NCBI GenBank assembly: GCA_029582165.1
Contig: CM055870.1
Span: 44,286,513 to 44,350,512, forward strand
From: Portulaca oleracea
Lineage: Eukaryota > Streptophyta > Magnoliopsida > Caryophyllales > Portulacaceae
Direction: 5' to 3'
DNA: 64,000 nucleotides
Shown: positions 22,097-32,474 of the stretch, piece by piece
How the letters are laid out: each line of letters starts with the position of its first letter
Numbering within the stretch: the first letter of the stretch is position 1
Translations under genes and position numbers: made by a program
Notes under the pieces: generated by a model
The model's database searches: none
Seen by the model: the letters and a program-made list of their open reading frames with translations, nothing else
What the model was told of the DNA's origin: nothing

Positions 22097-23855
22097 TGTT
22101 GCACACAGGGTTGTTAGACCTCGGTACTATCGTTCTTCGACAGGGAGCTAGGGGCCTTCATAGCAATTACTTCACACTAAGTAGGGTTTAGGATTAAGAA
22201 AAGGGGCGATGGACTTTTGAGGTAAAAACAACACAAAAACGCTAAGTTCGGTCAAAAGGTGAGACAATGGGTGTCGGGAGACTTTCGGGATGCAAACAGG
22301 GATACGGAAATGGGTTTCGCAGTAAGAGAGTAACGAGAAAGGGAAATCAAATGGTAACTCCATTGGAAAATACCCACTGGGCTTCTTTTTTCAAGGATAG
22401 TCCGGATTGACTTCCCCAAAGTCCATAGATAGACCCGAGGAGTCAATTAAACAGAATTTCCTAGTTAGTTTCTATTCGCGTTCACGAATTACAACACTAA
22501 CTATCCCAATTCCTACCTTCCAACAACCATTGAATGTAGTTGGGATGTTTTCGCACCCAATTACATCCCACTTGAGGGAAGGATAGGGTTGGGAAGTTGA
22601 TTTCCTAACTAGTTACTCACTAAAATTGCTAACCCAAACCTAATCACCCATTCGCACCCTTAATATCTCCCTAACCCATTAGGGTTCTATCCACTAAATA
22701 TCCTAACTATCATGATACTTACATCAACAACATTAATCATGCTTAAAAAGATAAACAAGATGACAACAAACAATCAACAAAATCAATAAAAACAACAAAA
22801 GCAAAACAGAGATTAATAGATGAACTATGAAATAAAAGAGAGAAGGGTTAAGAAATACTCATTGATTGATGACAAAAAGCAAAAACTCTGAATAATAAAT
22901 GCTCCAATGCTCCAAAAATGATAATAATCTTCAAACATGAAATAAAACTTGAGAGAATCCAGAACAAGAATCGATAACTCAGCAAAATCTTCACTAACTC
23001 TCTAATCAATGTGATAATAGAAGGCTAAAAGTATCATAAAAGCTAGGTAAAAGATGATTAAGGATTGTCTAAAGATTAATAAAAAGGTCTCCCTCTGCTA
23101 AAATGACTTAAAACAATATATAGTAACTAAGGTTGTTACTCAAAACTCATCACTTAAACACCATAGACAAAACTGTGTCCGCAGGGGACCGTGGGCACGG
23201 TCAAGGTGACCGTGGTCACGGTCCTTCGTAACGCAGGAAAGTTCTCTCTTCTCTTCGTGGTACCATGGGCACGGTGTAGGCGATTTAGGGTTGGCGATTC
23301 TTCGCTCCTTCGCACTGCCGTGGCTACGGTCATGGGGGACCGTGGCCACGGTCTCCTTCGGCCAACTTCTTCCTTGGGCAGGGCAGCATGCTCACCGTGG
23401 CTACGGTCAGGTTGACCGTGACCACGGTCCATCTCGGCTGTAACTCCTCCTTTTGGGAGTCTGGCTTCAATCTGACCGTGGCTACGGTTAAGGTGACCGT
23501 GGCCACGGTCTATCTCGGCCACTTGGTTACTTCAGGGCATAGCGCCCGCTACGGAATTGGTCGCGAGGGCTACCCTTTGACGCCTGGGAGCTTGCGCTTG
23601 CATTTCCGCGCTTTCAACATACTCGGCCTTTCCGATTCCACTGCCTTTGACACGACCAAGGCTCTGGGAATCTTAGGGAATCTCGGGATTCCCAAGATTA
23701 GTGCAAAAATAGCCCATTTAGCCTTGTATTGAGTAAAACCTTCGGAAACTACAAAAAATAAACAAAACGCATTAAAAGTTATTAAAACGAGCTAAGAGAC
23801 AAGTCAAAAGCCTAAGGATTTAGGCAGTATTTAGACATGAAAACGGGTCTAAACA
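22097..23855 (-). repeat. 3' LTR of element B
   Basis: Read on the - strand it starts TGTTTAGACCC next to the polypurine tract and ends GTGTGCAACA at 22097. Length 1759 bp. A TATA box (TATATA, 23117-23122) lies just downstream, on the - strand, of the palindrome cluster. Confidence 0.93.
23188..23573 (-). repeat. Paired-palindrome cluster in B 3' LTR (ACCGTG half-sites)
   Basis: On the + strand, 14-bp sites ACCGTG-NN-YACGGT start at 23188, 23209, 23262 (single), 23317, 23339, 23394, 23415, 23475 and 23496. Pair distances are 21, 22, 21 and 21. TTCGGCCA or CTCGGCYR boxes start exactly 18 bp after the second site at 23357, 23433 and 23514. A further pair of the A/C type (ATAGCGCCCGCTAC at 23539, GTCGCGAGGGCTAC at 23560) is also 21 bp apart. 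Confidence 0.9.
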
Positions 23856-23890
23856 CCCCCCCACACTTAAACTTTTGCTCGTCCCGAGCA
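23856..23890 (-). promoter_or_regulatory. Polypurine tract of element B with hairpin
   Basis: On the - strand GCTCG-GGA-CGAGC precedes AAAAGTTTAAGTGTGGGGGGG, which abuts the LTR start at 23855. It is nearly identical to the tract of element A. Confidence 0.85.
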
Positions 23891-24386
23891 AACAAACCGA
23901 AAGAAACTAGAAAACAAGAACAAAATAAAAACAACTTACTCACTTTCGCAGGAATCGAGGATGCATTTAGAACATGCATCAAGCCCTTTAAACCCCCCGG
24001 TAGCCCGGGTGGACGAGGTAGGTCTCGTGAGGGTTTGTAGCAACTCTACCCACAAAAGCCATGAGAAGAAATGGAAGGGAGAAGGGAGTGAAGAGTGAAA
24101 AACAAAACAAAGAAAACGCGAGAGAAGGAGAAGATATTCAAGCCCCTAACAATGCACCTAGACACCCAACCAGTCTTACCAATCAAAAAGAAGGGGCAAA
24201 CATAAACAATTAAGGACACTTAGGTTAGATGAATGCCAATCCTAGAGATTTTTAACCCCAAACAGTTTCATGATGAGTGAAGTCCTTGTGCATATGTGCA
24301 AGTGGGCCTCAAATTGCACTCTCTAGCCTAGGTCGGTCGATCGAAGAAGTTTTCATGCTCGAGCTCGGGTTTATTTATCAACAACT

Positions 24387-24845
24387 TTATTAAGTGTCGC
24401 CCACATCTATTTATTGTCGCCCTTGGCTTTGTGACGGCCGTAGGAAACATAGAAAAGGGCTCCACATTTTTAATGTTTTTAGTGTGTCACCCACATCTAT
24501 TTGTTGTCGCCCTTGGCTTTGTGACGGCCGTAGGAAACATAGAAAAGGGCTCCGCAAGCTTTAAGGATTTCCTTATTAAACGTCACCCAAAACTATTGGT
24601 GTCGCCCTTGGCTTTGTGACGGCCGTAGGAGACATAGAAAAGGGCTCCGCACTTTTTCCGAAGTTTTTTAGTGTGTCACCCAAGACTATTGGTGTCGCCC
24701 TTGGCTTTGTGACGGTCATAGGAAACATAAAAAAGGATTTCACAGATTTTATTGATTTGCTTATTTATTAAGTGTCACCCAACTCTATTTTTCTTCGCCC
24801 CTGGCTTTGTGACGGCCGTAGGAGACATAGAGCGGGGGTTCACTT
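24387..24845. repeat. Five-copy tandem array of about 90-115-bp units
   Basis: Each unit contains GTGTCRCCC, then CTTGGCTTTGTGACGGCCGT, then AGGARACATAGAAAAGGGCT. Copies are centred near 24430, 24525, 24620, 24715 and 24820, and differ in the spacer between core blocks. I do not see the array in element A. Confidence 0.85.
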
Positions 24846-25273
24846 TCTCAATTAGATTATTAGGCGCGAGCAAGAGCATTAGACTACTAAGACCAACCAA
24901 CTTTGGCAAGAAAGGAACAAAAATAGGCGTGTAAATGGTAAAGGCATCACTTTCACATTCAAAAGAGGGGTTTATTAGAGATAATTCATGGCAATCATCC
25001 AAACTAAGGCCTATGGTCATTCATGTCGGCCGCTTCTAACCGATTAGTTCGACCAATTAGGTGGCTATCTACACAATTATGGACAAGAACATCTCCTAAA
25101 AGAAGAACAAACACTTTTTGGGCTTTTCACAACTTTTTCCCATTTTCTCTTTCTTTTTTCACCAGAGTTTTTGTGATTTTTTTTTTCACAAATTTTTAGC
25201 ACTTTTTCACCATCTTTAAAGCAACAAAAAGGACCTAAAAAGACTAGGTGTGCTACCCAAGACATTAAGATCT

Positions 25274-25318
25274 CCCCCCCCCCCCCACACTTAAAACTCC
25301 ACAATGTCCTCATTGTGG
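25274..25318 (-). promoter_or_regulatory. Internal polypurine tract with perfect hairpin (B)
   Basis: On the - strand CCACAATG-AGGA-CATTGTGG is a perfect 8-bp stem with a 4-nt loop. It is followed by AGTTTTAAGTGTGG and a G-run, then AGATCTTAATG. Same arrangement as 5812-5857 in A. Confidence 0.6.
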
Positions 25319-25385
25319 GAAGGAGTCACATGAAAAGGGTAGAGAACCTACAAAAACACAAACAAAACAACTAGCAAGTAGAAAT

Positions 25386-25459
25386 GGTGGCGGCCCCAGC
25401 CCACACGGCTCCAACAACAATATATAACCCAACACAGACATTCACAGGGGTTCGCCACC
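25386..25459 (-). other. Conserved long-range hairpin in B 3' UTR
   Basis: On the + strand GGTGGCGGCCCC (25386-25397) pairs with GGGGTTCGCCACC (25447-25459). This is the counterpart of 5687-5740 in A. Confidence 0.6.
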
Positions 25460-26059
25460 CAAAAGAAAACCAAGCATGCGACAGATCATAATAGGAATTC
25501 ACGTAAAAAGAGTAAGGTGGAAAGATATTACCTCAAACTCTTCAGAAGTGTTAAAACAACGATCCAGAGTCGTCGTTCAAGTGAATCAAAACGATGTCAG
25601 AGCAAAAGATGACTTACAATCGATAGAACTCGCATGCGTGACCAAAAACAAAAGAAAGGAAAAACTAACTTAAAAGACTATGAAAAACAAAACTAATTAC
25701 AAAATGTACATTGCCAATGACTTGCCTTATCCCCGAGTCTCACTCATTGAGGCGGGAAATAAGGGTGAAACTCCATACATACCAACCGAAATGACTGATT
25801 CATAGCATTCATCACAACAATATTCATTTACAAACCATCAGTGATCAAAATACAACCGAAACAAGAGTAAACAAACTTCCCGGTCCACAAAAATAACCAT
25901 CGAACGACCAAAGGATAACCCGGCAACACATGAAAGACCAACAACGCAAGGCAAACCCGAGCATCATAACCAAACAACCCCAAAATCATGCCAAAACATG
26001 CCTAATGAAACCGAGAAATCAACACACCAAAACCATCAGACATCGCATCTAAACCTCGA

Positions 26060-26090
26060 AGAAGCCCCCCCCACACTTATACTTCACAAA
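26060..26090 (-). promoter_or_regulatory. Third polypurine-like tract (B)
   Basis: On the - strand AAGTATAAGTGTGGGGGGGG, the same AAGTGTGG core as the two other tracts of B. It lies about 60 bp past the env-position ORF. Confidence 0.5.
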
Positions 26091-26151
26091 ATAAAGTAAA
26101 TAAAGGCAATGATAAAGGTCGGGTGGGGGGTTGAGTGCTTACAAACGGTCC

Positions 26152-27534
26152 TCAAGCGGACCCTCCCGGAGGATGACGGGGTTGGAGTTGCGATTGGATG
26201 CTAGAAAGCATCTCCTGTAGGGTTTTGATCAACCCTTGCAAGTTTTCAATCAATATCTGTTGGTTTTGGATGAGCTCCCATTGTTCTTGAAACTCATCAT
26301 GAAGCTCCTCGAGTTGCTCACTGATGCGTTCAAGAGCGGTGTCCCGCACTTGACTCGGCTCGGCTTCGTCCCCTTATGCTTGTCCTCCCTCTTCCTCATC
26401 CTCTTCTTCCTCTGCCTCGTCTTCTTCGTCACCTTCCTCCTCGGGCTCCCCGGGACCACCCACTGCAAAACGATCCCCATAAGTTTGGCCACACGGCCAA
26501 TTTCGTTTGTCGGTGACATCTAGACGTTGCACGGCATTGTCGTCACCCAAATGAACGACGACGCTATGGGGCTCGTTCCCGTGACGATAGAATGTTCGCG
26601 TCTTGTTTTTCTCCAAGAATTCCATCTTCCGTAGGCAAATACCGTCGATAGGATCGGGGAAAAACCGTGGAGTCCACTTGTTGAGGTAAGACTCGAACCC
26701 TTGTTTCCTTAGGAGATGGGTGATGATGTGACCCATACCAATGGTCATGTTACTGGTTTCGAGGCTTATTTCTCGGAGACAATGGAGGATGCAGGAGCCG
26801 GTGTTGACTCGGCTACCGTTAATGGCGTTGTAGAGGACGAAGAGGTCGTCCTTCCGAATGCTTGATCGCCCGGCGTCACGGCCAAAAACAGAGTTTGAGA
26901 TGATGCGGTGGAAGATACGGACGCTGAGGTTACAAAAATCCCGGGCCTTAGAGTTGCTCGGGCAATAGTATTGCGCTTTTGGAGTTCGAACCTTGGGATA
27001 ACGCCTCCTCCAGCAAGTGAGATCACGCATTGCCTCTTGTTCATTGAAGTTAACAACCTCGCCATAGAATATTTCGTCCTCGGGTAGGCCTAACGCATTG
27101 CAAAGATCCTTGAGCGTACATTAGACCTCCTTCTTGGCCACAATATATGAGAAAGAGGCTTGGGATGTGTCTTCTTCCTTTACAACCAAGGAGCTAAGGA
27201 ACTCGAGCACCGGTTGTTCGATAATTGGCTCATTGATGGTGGCGAAGACCTCCCAACCCATGGTTTTGATGAAGAAGTCCATGCTCGGTTTACAAAATAT
27301 ATCCTTGGCAGTCTCATCATGATAGAGGTCCGGAGCACAAATCTTTCGCTTCTTTAGCCGCTCATACCTCGCCTTGTGCATATCGTCCCGGAAGGTAACC
27401 TTAACCTTCGGGTCGCATTGAATGATAGAGGCCGGTTGACCCTTGTACCGGGTCTTATCGGGCTTAACAGAGGTTGATGGGACGGGTGTTGGGGTCGGTT
27501 CAGGCTCAGACCGGACACGTTTTGCTCGACCCAT
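26152..27534 (-). pseudogene. Element B env-position ORF (ATHILA-ORF / plant transposon protein type)
   Basis: It matches the ORF at 3561-5083 of element A in order and motifs: MGWEVFATI, AMRDLTCWRRRYP, ARDFCNLSVRIFHR, RVNTGSCILHCL and DVTDKRNWPCGQTYG. The start at 27534 (MGRAKRVRSE) is chosen because A begins the same way; an upstream in-frame ATG at 27636 would add a hydrophobic stretch not shared with A. A glutamate-rich tail leads into a leucine/glutamine-rich segment (26349-26170) that looks like a coiled coil. Two in-frame TAA codons (27121-27123 and 26374-26376) break it, but the frame is otherwise kept throughout. Function is unknown. Confidence 0.8.
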
Positions 27535-28797
27535 TGATAGCAACTGAGAAAACAACCACCACAACAAAGAAACACACAAGAATACCACCCAAAAATTTCC
27601 AAGCAACACGAATTCACAATCAACCACAAAATCCAACCCAACAATTCACCAACCTACTCCCAAACTCAGCAATATCAACCTAAAATTCAACCCCCAAACT
27701 CAAACAACTCGTTCAACCACAAACCCACAAGAAAACATGCAATAATCGACCCAAATAGCAAATAGAATCGAGAATTGATGCACCAATGAACAAGAAACAC
27801 CTGAGTTGAAGTGTTAAAAGAGAAGTGGTGATGATTTCGAGCCCCACCAAGAACACAAACCCAGAAAATTCCCTTGAAGAGCCCGAAAAATGGCGAGAAA
27901 ACACAGCACTAGCGCAGCTAGGGCACGAACGAGCAAGAAAATGGGGAGAAAGGAGCGACTTTTTGATGGATTTGGGAGAAATGGGAAGAGATTTGTGGTA
28001 TTAGGGTTTGGGGAGAGTTTTCGAGTGTGAGAGAGTGGAGGGAAATGAAATTGAAATGAGGGAAAAGTGAGATTAAACCCCTGACATATTTCGCAGAAAT
28101 TCGACTCACCGTGGCCACGGTCGATTTGACCGTGGGCACGGTGTGGCTCGGCCAGGGGAAAAAGAGGGAAAAGTTGCAGGGTAGTCACCGTGGCTACGGT
28201 AACATCTACCGTGGTCATGGTGATCTTCGGGAAGAGATTTTTCCAAGGAACAGCTGCGATGAGACCGTGGCTGCGGTGAAACCCACCGTGGTCACGGTCC
28301 ACTTCGGCCAGGGGAAACTGGGAACACTTTGCATAATCTGACCGTGGCTGCGGTGAAACCCACCGTGGTCACGGTCCCTTTCGGCCTAGCTCCTATACCT
28401 ACAAGGCTCAAAACTTGGAAAAACACGTTAAGTCCTAAAATCTACCCTCTTATTATCCACTCCTTTGTTTTTCTCACTCAATTTATCATCAAAGGGGACT
28501 TCCCCATCACTCAAAAATAACATTCAAATCCCGACCCTCATAGAACCTCTTTTTGTTTTCACTCTCGCTCTCGATTTTTTTTGTTTCTTTTCAATCTTTT
28601 CTAATTCTCTTCAGTTTTTTTTTCTAATTTTTTTTCTCAAATTTTTCCGTAAACACTAAGGAAAATGAAAATGCTAAAAACAAGGGAAATAAAATGGAAG
28701 AAAATGAAAGCAAATACTAAAAGAAAGGGGAAGTAAGTCATACCTCTCCCGAGTGCTTGTTTTTAATAGGTCCTAGCTCGACCTTTCCCGATGCTTT
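27535..28797 (-). other. Pol-env spacer of element B
   Basis: There is no supported coding sequence. It contains the palindrome cluster at 28108-28387 and A/T-rich flanks. The side nearer the env-position ORF (27540-28090) is the probable leader of that ORF. Confidence 0.5.
28108..28387 (-). repeat. Paired-palindrome cluster in B pol-env spacer
   Basis: Four pairs of ACCGTG-NN-YACGGT type 14-bp sites start at 28108/28129, 28187/28208, 28264/28285 and 28341/28362. Every pair is exactly 21 bp apart. CTCGGCCA, TTCGGGAA, TTCGGCCA and TTCGGCCT start 18 bp after the second site in each case (28147, 28226, 28303, 28380). The position between pol and the env-position ORF matches the cluster at 2899 in A. 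Confidence 0.92.
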
Positions 28798-31642
28798 TCA
28801 ATCCTCAAAATTCGCGAGATACACCACAACTGTCCCGGCATATTCCTCGCCCATGATGTACGGTTTAAGCTTCGATGAGTTTGCTTTGAAACACTGCCCT
28901 TGTGCATTCCTCAACTCTACAACTCTGGCGCGGAGAATTTTCACAATTTCAAATGGACCGGACCATCGTGATCTCAATTTCCCGGAGAATAACTTTAACC
29001 TCGAGTTGAAGATGAGAACCCTATCGCCTACCACAAACTCAAACCGGTTTAACCTCTTGTCGTGCCATGCTTTGGTTCTTTCTTTGTAGATCTTGTTGTT
29101 CTCATATGCATGATGCCTCAACTCCTCAAGTTCTTCCAGTTGAAATAACCGACTACTTCCGGCTGCCTTAAGATCGAAGTTCAACTTCTTGATTGCCCAC
29201 ATGGTTTTATGCTCAAGCTCCACGGGGAAATGACACGCCTTCCCCTAGACGAGACGGTAAGGAGTAGTACCGATCGGAGTTTTGTAGGCGGTGCGGTATG
29301 CCCACAACACTTCATCCAAGTTTTCTGCCCAATCTTTCCTCGATGAGTTGACCGTCTTCTCTAGGATCTCCTTGATGGCACGATTTGATATTTCCACTTG
29401 ACCTTGTGTTTGTGGATGATAAGGTAGTCCCTTCTTATGATTTATGCCGTACTTTGCCAAAAGAGACTCGAACTTCTTCTCAATGAAATGGGAACCGTTG
29501 TCACTAATGATGACCCTTGGAATGCCGAATCTTGGAAATAGGGTCTTTTTCAAGAATCTCGAAACAGACTTCCCATCGCACCTCACGCATGGTACGACTT
29601 CGACCCACTTTGAGACATAATCCACTCCCACTAGGATGTATTGGAAACCTCTTGATGACGGGAAAGGTCCCATGAAGTCTAACCCCCATACATCGAAGAC
29701 TTCAACTTCAAGAATATAATTCAACGGTGCTTCATTTTTCCAGGAGATGTTTCCGGATCGTTGGCATCTATCACATTGCTTGACATGCAAATGGGTGTCA
29801 CGAAAAAGAGTTGGCCACCAATATCCGGTTTGTAGAACCCTCGCCGCGTCTTTTGGGAGCCACCGTGACCTCCCACCGGAAATTCGTGACGATAAGTCAA
29901 AATAGATTGCACTTCAATCTCGGGAATACATCGCCGGTACATCCCGTCATTGCAAAGCCGGAAAAGGAAGGGATCATCCCAATAATAATGCTTCATGTCG
30001 TGGAGAAATTTCTTCTTTTGGTGATGGTTCAAGTGTTGGGGAATCACTTCGCTTGCCAAATAATTCACAATATCCGCATAACAAGGATGAGAGCTAATCG
30101 CCAAAAGTCGCTCGTCCGGGAAAGCATCAACAATCGGTTGGGTGTCCTCCAAGTCGACAAGAATCCTCGAGAGGTGATCGACCACGACATTCTTCGTGCC
30201 CGCCTTGTCACGGATTTCAAGATCGAATTCTTGCATGAGCAAGACTCACCGTATTAGCCTCGACTTTGTCTCCTTCCCTTCCCATCAAGTATTTGATAGC
30301 GGCATGATCCGTGTAGACTACTACCTTCGAGAGCATAAGGTACTGCCGAAACTTGTTGAGTGCAAAAACGATAGCCAAAAGTTCTTTTTCCGTGGTGGTG
30401 TAGTTTTTTTCGGCACTGTCAAGCGCATGGCTTGCGTAACAGATAACCCTCGGCTTCTTGTCCACCGTTTGGGTCAAACAGGCCCCCACGGCAAAGTCAC
30501 TGGCGTCGGCCATAATCTCAAATGGTAGTGTCCAGTCCGGAGGTTGAACCACTAGGGCGGAAATCAAAGCCTGCTTCAATCTGTAAAACGACTCAAGACA
30601 CTCATTAGTGAAAATGAAAGGAGCATCTTTGCATAAGAGGTCGGTTAGAGGTCGAGTGATTTTCGAAAAGTCCTTGACGAACTGGCGATAGAAGCCAGCC
30701 TGTCCATGGAAGCTACGCACCCCCTTAACAGAAACTGGGGGTGGTAGGTGCTCTAGGACCTCAACCTTCGCCTTATCCACCTCGATGCCCTTTGAAGAGA
30801 TTAAGTGACCCAAAACAATACCTTGTTCCCCCATAAAGTGGCATTTCTCCTAGTTGAGTACTAGATCTACTTCTTTGCAACGAGTTAATATTTTTTTTAG
30901 GTTTAGCAAACAGTCATCAAAAGAATTACCGTACATAGAAAAGTCATCCATAAAAACCTCCATGCATTTATCAATGAAATTGCTAAAAATAGCCATCATA
31001 CAACGTTGAAAAGTCCCAGGGGCATTACATAAACCAAATGGCATGCGACGGTAAGCAACCCGTATGGGCAAGTGAAGGTGGTTTTTTCTTGTGTGAGGGG
31101 TGGATTGGGATTTGAAAGAACCTAGAATACCCATCTAAGAAGCAAAAATGTGAATGACCCGCCAACCGTTCTAGCATCTGGTCAATAAAAGGAAGGGGAA
31201 AAAGGTCCTTCTTCGTTACTTTGTTAAGCTGTCGATAGTCAATGCACATTCTCCAACTAGTCACAATTTGGGTACTCACTAATTCTTTCTTATCATTTTC
31301 AATTACAATCATCCCACCCTTTTTTGGCACACACTGAACCGGGCTTACCCATTCGCTATATGCGATGGGGAAGATGATCCCAGCAGCGAGCAACTTCACT
31401 ACCTCCTTTTTAATCACTTCTTGCATGTTAGGATTTAATCTACGTTGTTGTTTCCTAGTAGGCTTAGCATCTACTAGCAAATCAATCGAATGCATGCAAA
31501 TGGACGGGGACAAACCTTTCAAATCTTCTATCCTATAACCTAATGCACCTCTTTGCTTCCTAAGCATATCAAGCAACTTAGACAATTCAAAATCATTCAA
31601 GTTTGCATTCATAATTACAGGATAAGATTTTTCATTATCCAA
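28798..31642 (-). pseudogene. pol: Element B pol: RT, RNase H, integrase (broken)
   Basis: RT begins after KSYPVIMNANLND and shows WVSPVQCVPKKGG, WRMCIDYRQLN, RMPFGLCNAP and FMDDFSMYG. RNase H has MADASDFAVGACL and YTDHAAIKYLMG. Integrase has a zinc region near 29950-29770, core motifs [12 protein letters not shown] and IISDNGSHF, a [14 protein letters not shown] block and a C-terminal SGPFEIVKI module ending at 28798. Breaks: a frameshift near 31110, TAG at 30850-30852, a shift near 30240, another in the zinc region near 29820, and TAG at 29245-29247. Motif spacing matches element A. Confidence 0.93.
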
Positions 31643-32474
31643 GTAAGCATATTGGAGGGAAGGGAGGTTTAAGATCTAAAGGAATAGAAGATTGAGCTTG
31701 GGAGGAAGACATACCTTTGAAGATCGCATCTTGAATCTCCATGCACTCCATAATAGGTTCATCAATAATAATTTCCTCGTGCATAGGTGAACAGTCAAGA
31801 AAGTTGGTGAAGAAAGTGATGTCGGTGCCATTGGTCTCAAATTGAAAGGATTCCAATAAGCATGCACCCAATGGATCATCACATGTAGACTCAAGTAGAT
31901 GGGACTCCTCAATATACTCATCAACGAGAAATTCCATCATGTCAATCGCGTAGCATGAGTCCCCATATGAAGGACCTTTCAAAGACCCCTCGAGTTGAAA
32001 AATAATACTTTCATTCCCGACATTCAATGACAGACTTCCATTCTTCACATCTATAATTGCTCCCGCCGTAGCAAGGAACGGCCTTCCCAAGATAATGGGG
32101 ATTTTGTTATCCTCCTCCATCTCCAAGATAACAAAATCACAAGGGATCAAGAATCGCCCTACTTGCACCTGGATATCTTCCAATATCCCCAAGGGTCTTC
32201 GTATGGAACGGTCGGCCAATTGAAGGTTAATAATAGTAGGGGCCAGATCATCAAGGTTCAACTTCTTACATATTGAGTGAGGCATGACACTCACACTTGC
32301 TCCTAGATCACATAAGGCACGACCAATTCTCATATCACATGGTGCATGGAATAGAAAAACTCCCAGGGTCGGCTAGTTTCTCCGGCGATTTGTTATTGAT
32401 GATGGCACTACAATCCGCCGTCAAGTGAATGGTAGTTGTCTCTTGGATTCTCCACTTTCTCGTAAGAAGCTCCT
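31635..32474 (-). pseudogene. Element B aspartic protease region
   Basis: The protease that cleaves the polyprotein. RIGRALCDLGASVSVMPHSI contains the active-site DLGAS, and IPIILGRPFLATAGAIIDV contains the ILGRPFL block near the C-terminus of the fold. The open frame runs 32333-31635; coding similarity begins upstream, near 32474, in another frame. An acidic linker leads to RT, which overlaps by a few bases in another frame. Confidence 0.8.

Larger units (their letters stand above)
23891..26151 (-). other. Long 3' untranslated region of element B
   Basis: There is no supported gene. It contains a five-copy tandem array (24387-24845), an internal polypurine tract with hairpin (25274-25318), a long-range hairpin (25386-25459) and a third polypurine-like tract (26060-26090). 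Several blocks align with the 3' UTR of element A. Confidence 0.6.

Noticed and set aside
23188..23573. CRISPR-like array of short palindromic repeats
   Set aside because: The repeats are 14 bp with variable centres, spacing is 21 bp within pairs and irregular between pairs, spacers are not unique 30-mers, and the host is a plant nuclear genome.
27535..27636. Signal peptide or membrane anchor at the start of the B env-position ORF
   Set aside because: The hydrophobic stretch lies upstream of the start shared with element A, so it is probably leader sequence and not protein.
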